In this document: one piece after another, positions 59,196-64,000 of the stretch
How positions within the stretch are numbered: the stretch's first letter is position 1
Layout: each line of letters begins with the position of its first letter
Assembly: GCA_946406115.1 (NCBI GenBank)
Contig: OX291553.1
Location: 2,795,001 to 2,859,000 of the forward strand
Source of the DNA: Apoda limacodes
Taxonomy: Eukaryota > Arthropoda > Insecta > Lepidoptera > Limacodidae
Length of the DNA: 64,000 nt
Reading direction: 5' to 3'
Program-made: the position numbers and the translations under genes
The notes under the pieces: model-generated
Databases searched by the model: none
What the model was told of the DNA's origin: nothing
Seen by the model: only the letters and a program-made list of their open reading frames with translations

Positions 59196-62100
59196 GTAAG
59201 TTGATATTTGAAATGTAAGGTTAGTTAGTTAAAAACTACAGGCTTTTGTATCATTTTTCTTAATTGTGACGTAAAATATGTCACCTAATATTATTATGGC
59301 TCAAGTCACTAAGAATTAATATTATAAAAGTTCTAATTAAAAGGTTATATTATAATATATCTTAATAAAAATATAATATACATTATCGTTATATTTTTAC
59401 TTATAAAATTAAAAATATTTTATTAACAATAAACAAAATGGCGCAAAGTGGTTTTGATGCTGTAAAATACTTTTAATTTTACAGCATCAAAACCACTTTG
59501 CACCATTTTGTTTTCAAAAATGTTACTAAGTAAATAAAGCTCTTATAAGAACTTTATTTAAATATGGGTGAACAAAGTTTTTTATGCGAAACTAATTAAA
59601 GTTATACATTTTTTTTTAGGTAAAGGGGCTAATTTATATGATACCCTTTCATAGTGGTCTTGGCCGGTTGAGAAAATGTTAACAACCTAGGAACTTAGAA
59701 ATTCCTTTATTGAAACACCCTTGTGTTACCTCACCTACCTAACAAAAAACGATTTTAAAAGAGAAAGTTGTAAATGTTTACATTCCAAACATGTAAGATT
59801 TTCATATACAAAATAGAAAATAATTCTAAAATAATCTTTAATTTAAGTACTTTTTTGTTAAACCAGCAACATTTGGTTAAATGTGTGTACAATGAGTACA
59901 TAATTAATTTCGTCACAACCGAATAATTAAATTGGCGTGGAAAATACCGACATTACGTGAAGTAACACTAGGATTGTGTGAACTTTTGAAATAAAAATTA
60001 GTTTTTTAACCCTCTTATAATAATTCATTAGATTAATTTTAAACGCAAAAATATCACATGCGTGTAATTAAAAAATGTTCAATGAACTCTATCATCAAAA
60101 TACTTATATAGCTTTTGCTTTGATTAATAAACTTCAAAAAAATACATTACAAGTCCTGCCACTGTTAGTAGTTGCAATACAGTCCATTTCAGCTTTAAAA
60201 ACTTATCTTATCTAGATTTAGAAAGCAAAAAATGTCACTGTTTTTTTGGGGGATTAATGTAAAAAAGATAATTTTTAAAACCGTTACTTCTTTATAATAC
60301 CCGCTCTACATATTTGAAATATAGAATTTTAAATCTAGACAAGTTAATGACTGCTTGTTTACCTACTAGTTTCAGTACCTAACAGATATCTAAAAGTGAA
60401 ACTTAACAATAACCTGTAAACTGCTGACTTCTTCTAAATTATAGATATCAATCCAATGAGACTTACCTACATGTAAATTGAGAACTGCTAGATTTCTTCA
60501 CATTTAAATATAATATATTATAAATTATATTTGAGTTGAGCACATAATTACTTAAGTAGAAAATGTAGATAGCATTATGAAATAAAATTTTAATGACAAT
60601 AAAAACTGAAATTACCAAATGTAATTTGTAACAAGGTTAGTGGTTAATTAACAATGAACTTTCACTGTTTTAATTACTATCAAGAACCGAACGAGCTTCT
60701 CATTTTTGAACTTTTATGATGAATAAACCTTGAAATGCTCGTCTCCAAAATTTATTATGTTAAATACACCTAAAAGTATTATTGTTGTAGACGAGCTTTT
60801 CCAAAAAAATCTTCAATCATGCGGCTTGTTTCATTACAGTTGTATAAAAAATTAAAGGATCAAAATATGAAAGTTACATAGTTTTATTATTGTGAGTTAT
60901 AATTAAGAATTATTTGCTGTAAGAATTCAGAAGGAAAAGAAATAAAACTTACAAAAATCTATGTAATCTATGTTATCTAAAGTTTGTATCGGATGATACC
61001 TACAGAATTAGATTTTGGAATATTTGATTTTTAGCACCGCTATACATTCTTATAATCAAAATACAGTATCATTGTAGGTACTCTTAGGTACGCACGTTTT
61101 TATTGTAAACATACATACATTTACATTGTATTTAAAAATAATTATTTGAGTTTGGTATGTATGTGGTGTCCTTAAAACTAATATTTTGTTAAATTTTCAT
61201 GTCACCCAAATATGAAAAAGAGTAAAGTGAGGAAGTTGAAAAGGTTTTGATTTGCACGCATAAGACTTCTTATGAAATATAATATTCTGGACAGTTTTAT
61301 TAAATTTTTCCTCAGCACTTACATTTAGTGTCATAAAAATAACAGATGTGTCAACTCGCTACGAGTTCAGGCACACCGCAAATTTAGCGGCACAAATTGC
61401 CCTTTTCACAGTGAGATTACATCATGCGGGAACCGAGTGAAATGTCAAGCGGAGCCGACGGCTGCCAGGCGCGCAGATAATGGCGCGTCGGCAGCGTGAT
61501 TGGACTCCCACTGCTCTCACATCGCTCCCCCGCGGTCCCTTTGTACATCCATCAGTGCAACCTCGAGCCGACGTTTCATTTCATGAACTAACAGTTTTTA
61601 TTTTTGTTACAGCTCGATGCGAAAAAGAGTCCACTGGCACTTCTGGCACAGACTTGCAGCGCAATAGGTGCAGACACGCCGAATCCTAAACTTATATCTG
61701 CTGCGGAGAAAGCCAGCAAAAAGTATGATGATAAGTCTCCTATAGTGCATATACCTGACAACAAACCCAGTTTTAAGCCTTACGAATCGTGCCTCACTGC
61801 GAGAGAAAAGACTAGAACACCGGAAGATAGAGCATCATCAGTAAATGCCCATTCAAAGACTCCACTATCATCAAAAGGTAGTGCATCAAACACGCCTGTA
61901 CAGGCACGATGCAGTAGTAATCAGAGTTCTTCATCACAAAGAACACCGCCACCAGCGCACCGTAAAACGCCCTCCGAAAAGTCAGATGAGAGATGTAGTC
62001 CACACGATTCTCCTCCGCGAACCAAATCTAATTCAGATTCTGCCAGTAATTCATCAGCTACCAAGTTACCATACACACCAACGTCCTTGACATCAAATAT

Positions 62101-62821
62101 GGATACCAAAGAAACATCAAGTTTTAAGCCCAACGTACCTGTCACTTCATCGGCCTTTCTAAGTGGTTTGCCTCCGACAGGATTTCCACTACACATGGAC
62201 TTAATGACTAGTAGTTTAATGGCAGCGCAACACCATGCATTAAAGAATGGCCTTAATCCTTATCTTGCATATGCAAGAATGAAAGCACCTGGTAGTGAAC
62301 TCAGCATTTGCAGAGATCCTTATTGCACAGGTTGCTCTCTAAGTTCTCACTTGCTTAAATCTGCTGTTTGTCCCGCGGGATGTGCTCAGTGCGATCATGC
62401 TAAAACCCCCTTTTCTATTCCAACCAGTCATCCTGCGGCAGCGGCATATGCACATGCTCAATTGGCAGCTTTGGCTGCAGCATCTCAACTTCCTTATGTT
62501 TGTAGTTGGATGGCAGGTGACTCGGCTTACTGTGGCAAACGGTTTTCTACATCTGAAGAACTGCTTCAGCATCTCAGATCCCACACTGCCAGTGGAGAAA
62601 CCAATCCTAGTCTTTCAATGCTAAGTGTAACGCACCCTCTACTTCAAAGGACTTATCCTACTCCGCCTTTATCACCGTTAACTCCAAGGTTTCATCCTTA
62701 TAGTAAACCATCTCATTTGATGTCTTCACCTACGTTGCCGTTTCCACTACCTCCTCATCCGTCTTTAGCTGCGTATTTTCCGTCATATCCTCTATTTGGA
62801 CCAAGACCGCTTCACCCATGA
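59136..62821 (+). CDS. elB: Elbow B / No ocelli (NET-family) zinc-finger transcriptional co-repressor, two coding exons
   Basis: Predicted 422-aa nuclear protein from exons 59136-59195 and 61613-62821. Exon 1 gives MLTSSNQYLRPDYLSPLPTT; exon 2 continues LDAKKSPLALLAQTC. Domains in order: Sp-type SPLALLAQTCSAIGAD (residues 26-41), FKPY (74-77), which in this family binds the co-repressor Groucho, a Ser/Pro-rich linker (about 80-180), a Cys-rich block CRDPYCTGC..CPAGCAQC (253-280), one atypical finger C317-x9-C327-x12-H340-x3-H344 (VCSWMAGDSAYCGKRF..), and a Pro-rich tail with YPTPPLSPL (368-376). NET proteins (Nlz/Elbow/Noc/Tlp-1) repress transcription; in Drosophila, elB and noc act in tracheal, eye, leg and wing development. 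The N-terminal wording resembles ElB slightly more than Noc, so the symbol is my best choice between two close paralogues. At 422 aa it is shorter than the fly proteins (over 500 aa), mainly through fewer Ala/Ser runs. It is the only intact host gene in the window. Confidence 0.93.
59431..59513. repeat. Near-perfect 38-bp hairpin in the elB/noc intron
   Basis: The left arm 59431-59468 (AAACAAAATGGCGCAAAGTG, GTTTTGATGCTGTAAAAT) and right arm 59476-59513 pair at 37 of 38 positions around the 7-nt loop ACTTTTA. The lone difference is CGCAAAG against TGCAAAG. It could be a young foldback element or a small-RNA-producing hairpin. Confidence 0.92.
61370..61560 (+). promoter_or_regulatory. GC-rich block just upstream of exon 2
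   Basis: Sequence such as GCGGGAACCGAGTGAAATGT and CGACGGCTGCCAGGCGCGCA and TGGCGCGTCGGCAGCGTGAT, with a reverse CCAAT (ATTGG near 61499), stands out in an AT-rich intron. It could be an enhancer or an internal promoter. The plus-strand frame 61480-61689 that crosses the splice acceptor is not credible. Confidence 0.3.
61613..62821 (+). CDS. elB: elB/noc coding exon 2 (Groucho motif, Cys-rich box, zinc finger)
   Basis: 402 codons plus TGA (62819-62821). Starts directly after the CAG acceptor at 61610-61612 with CTC GAT GCG (LDA). No ATG precedes it in frame within the exon, so it needs the upstream exon. All recognised domains lie here. Other open frames over 61812-62624 on both strands are shadows of this exon. 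Confidence 0.95.
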   Translation, partial: LDAKKSPLALLAQTCSAIGADTPNPKLISAAEKASKKYDDKSPIVHIPDNKPSFKPYESCLTAREKTRTPEDRASSVNAHSKTPLSSKGSASNTPVQARCSSNQSSSSQRTPPPAHRKTPSEKSDERCSPHDSPPRTKSNSDSASNSSATKLPYTPTSLTSNMDTKETSSFKPNVPVTSSAFLSGLPPTGFPLHMDLMTSSLMAAQHHALKNGLNPYLAYARMKAPGSELSICRDPYCTGCSLSSHLLKSAVCPAGCAQCDHAKTPFSIPTSHPAAAAYAHAQLAALAAASQLPYVCSWMAGDSAYCGKRFSTSEELLQHLRSHTASGETNPSLSMLSVTHPLLQRTYPTPPLSPLTPRFHPYSKPSHLMSSPTLPFPLPPHPSLAAYFPSYPLFGPRPLHP

Positions 62822-62826
62822 GGACC

Positions 62827-62863
62827 ATCGGCGCTCCACACACAGAAAAAGGGGGGCGCCGAT
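62827..62863 (+). other. Stem-loop right after the elB/noc stop codon
   Basis: ATCGGCGCTCC pairs with GGGGCGCCGAT (one U-G) around a 15-nt loop beginning 6 nt after TGA. Its GC content contrasts with the AT-rich rest of the UTR. Confidence 0.6.
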
Positions 62864-63232
62864 CGCTAACTCCAATGCCAATGTTTGAAACGGAAGGAAG
62901 TGTAAATATGAGATAGATGTTCTTCGGTTTCCCAGCTCATATCATACGGACGTGGAAGTGCCCTTAACGGGGCTGCGACAGCTGTGATCTCTAACTTGTA
63001 ATGTTCATAATAATTTAGTGCTTTGAATACGCAGTCGCGGATTCTGTTTTTCTAGTTAGATTAACGAAATTCTATGTACCAAATTAGTAGTTTGTAATTT
63101 AAATAATTTTGTAATTTAAGTTGTTGCAAAAACTAAGTTAGGATTGTTAATTTGTGTTTCTATTTTTAATAAGCTAATTTAATTTGAATATGTTAATGGT
63201 TTTTTCGTCACATATCGCTGTAACTTAAAATT

Positions 63233-63238
63233 AATAAA
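63233..63238 (+). terminator. Polyadenylation signal of elB/noc
   Basis: Canonical AATAAA in TTAATAAAGG followed by a T-rich GGTTTTATGAGT element, about 410 nt after the stop. Confidence 0.65.
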
Positions 63239-63265
63239 GGTTTTATGAGTGACGATTGCTGCATG

Positions 63266-64000
63266 TAGTCGCATAGCGTTTGCCGAATTACGAATATAAT
63301 AAATTATACAATTTAATGTTACCGTGTTATCAATTGTTACAATTTGGTTTTTAGCGATGTTCCGCTCTTAATGTTATTGATAGCAGAAGAAACACATTTA
63401 TATTTTTTATTATATTGCCTGCACTTACAGCTACATTTATATCTTCATTTTGTGAAACAGAAAACACAAATATCTACAAAAATATTAATTCTATTAAGAG
63501 CACAATAAAAAAATAAATAATACGTAAGACAAGTTTTAATGTAAATTCACAATCAATATGATGACAAGAAGACTTGTTGCTACAAACGTCATAAAGAGAA
63601 GAAATATACTTAAATATTTAATTTGAAATGTCTTTTTATTTCTATCACAGTTCATTACAAATAGCAAAATTATCATAACTGGAATGAATCGACATTAATA
63701 AATTAAAAAGATATCTTGTGAGTACCAGCTTGTCGGCTGCTGGCTACTGGCTACTGGTTTCTCACGAAGCATTATAACTCAGCAGATATGAGTCAAGCGT
63801 GCAACGTCCGTCGTACGTAATTAGGCGCAGTACGGCTTCCACTAACAATAAATTATAAGCAATTTATCTGTCTGTCTGTCGCCATACATCACGCTCCGCG
63901 GTGCATTTACTAGCGTTGAAATATTATGACCAATGTTCAGGGTACACCCACTATTTGTTGGCTCTTGCTTCATACACTGTTGCTTTTATTATACCTAAAT
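63266..64000. other. Downstream DNA of elB/noc
   Basis: AT-rich with no recognised gene. A CTACTGGCTACTGG mini-duplication lies near 63742-63760. Confidence 0.45.

Larger units (their letters stand above)
59196..61612 (+). other. elB/noc intron
   Basis: 2,417 bp, GTAAGT donor and a TTTTTATTTTTGTTACAG acceptor, phase 0. It contains a strong hairpin at 59431-59513 and a GC-rich block at about 61370-61560. The rest is AT-rich with no transposon that I recognise, in contrast to the DNA left of the gene. Confidence 0.88.
62822..63238 (+). other. elB/noc 3' UTR
   Basis: Contains an 11-bp GC-rich stem right after the stop (62827-62837 with 62853-62863), a perfect Pumilio-type TGTAAATA at 62901-62908, a K-box-like TGTGAT at 62984-62989 (seed site for the miR-2/13 group in flies) and AATAAA at 63233-63238. 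Cleavage would fall near 63250-63265. Later AATAAA-like sites (63298, 63697) may give longer forms. Confidence 0.65.

Noticed and set aside
61480..61689. 69-codon + frame overlapping the elB/noc acceptor
   Set aside because: It reads through the CAG acceptor in a frame different from elB/noc exon 2 and gives no recognisable domain.

Overview
This is an AT-rich eukaryotic window from an insect, almost certainly a lepidopteran (moth or butterfly). It is packed with interspersed repeats whose sequences are widespread in Lepidoptera: non-LTR retrotransposon 3' ends, Helitron-like tails reading GCGGGC..AAAGCTAGT, and SINE tails. It also carries one clearly recognisable insect developmental gene. 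No bacterial-type organisation, CRISPR array, rRNA gene or intact tRNA gene was seen. The species cannot be named from the sequence.

The one convincing host gene is at the right end on the + strand. It is a NET-family zinc-finger co-repressor of the Elbow B / No ocelli (elB/noc) type, coded in two exons: 59136-59195 (20 codons) and 61613-62821. A 2.4 kb phase-0 intron with canonical GT..AG separates them. The predicted protein is 422 aa and shows the family signatures in order: SPLALLAQTC motif, FKPY Groucho-type motif, Cys-rich CRDPYC box, one atypical C2H2 finger, and a YPTPPLSP tail. A poly(A) signal lies at 63233. The roughly 56 kb to its left hold no other gene I can support, which fits the large non-coding landscape typical of developmental transcription factors.

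Everything else recognised is repeat-derived. From left to right: a nearly complete Jockey-like LINE ORF2 broken by one in-frame stop (1-2985, A-tail 3085-3121); a Helitron-like element split by a nested poly(A)-tailed retroposon (3948-4575); a decayed LINE on the minus strand (5990-7600); a CGTAA pentamer array (10131-10189); a 28-bp minisatellite (11570-12391) interrupted by a 313-bp inverted-repeat MITE placed exactly at a TTAA; a 44-bp-arm hairpin (17426-17540); assorted SINE and LINE tails (19.8-25 kb); a 43-bp satellite of about 26 units (26531-27650) with a LINE fragment at its left edge; several copies of two dispersed families (27.9-39 kb); a decayed minus-strand LINE (40384-42210); a 2.65 kb Helitron-like element with repeated heads (42680-45329); plus-strand LINE debris (46.1-48.8 kb); a 61-bp tandem repeat (50641-50900); a reverse Helitron-like element (53744-54925); and an RTE-type LINE tail carrying a 19-bp tandem expansion (55352-55790).

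The two most informative structures are the MITE whose excision would exactly restore the minisatellite unit, and a near-perfect 38-bp hairpin in the elB intron. I found no convincing evidence of a new multi-gene system. The window is best read as the upstream territory of one conserved regulatory gene, heavily colonised by transposons.
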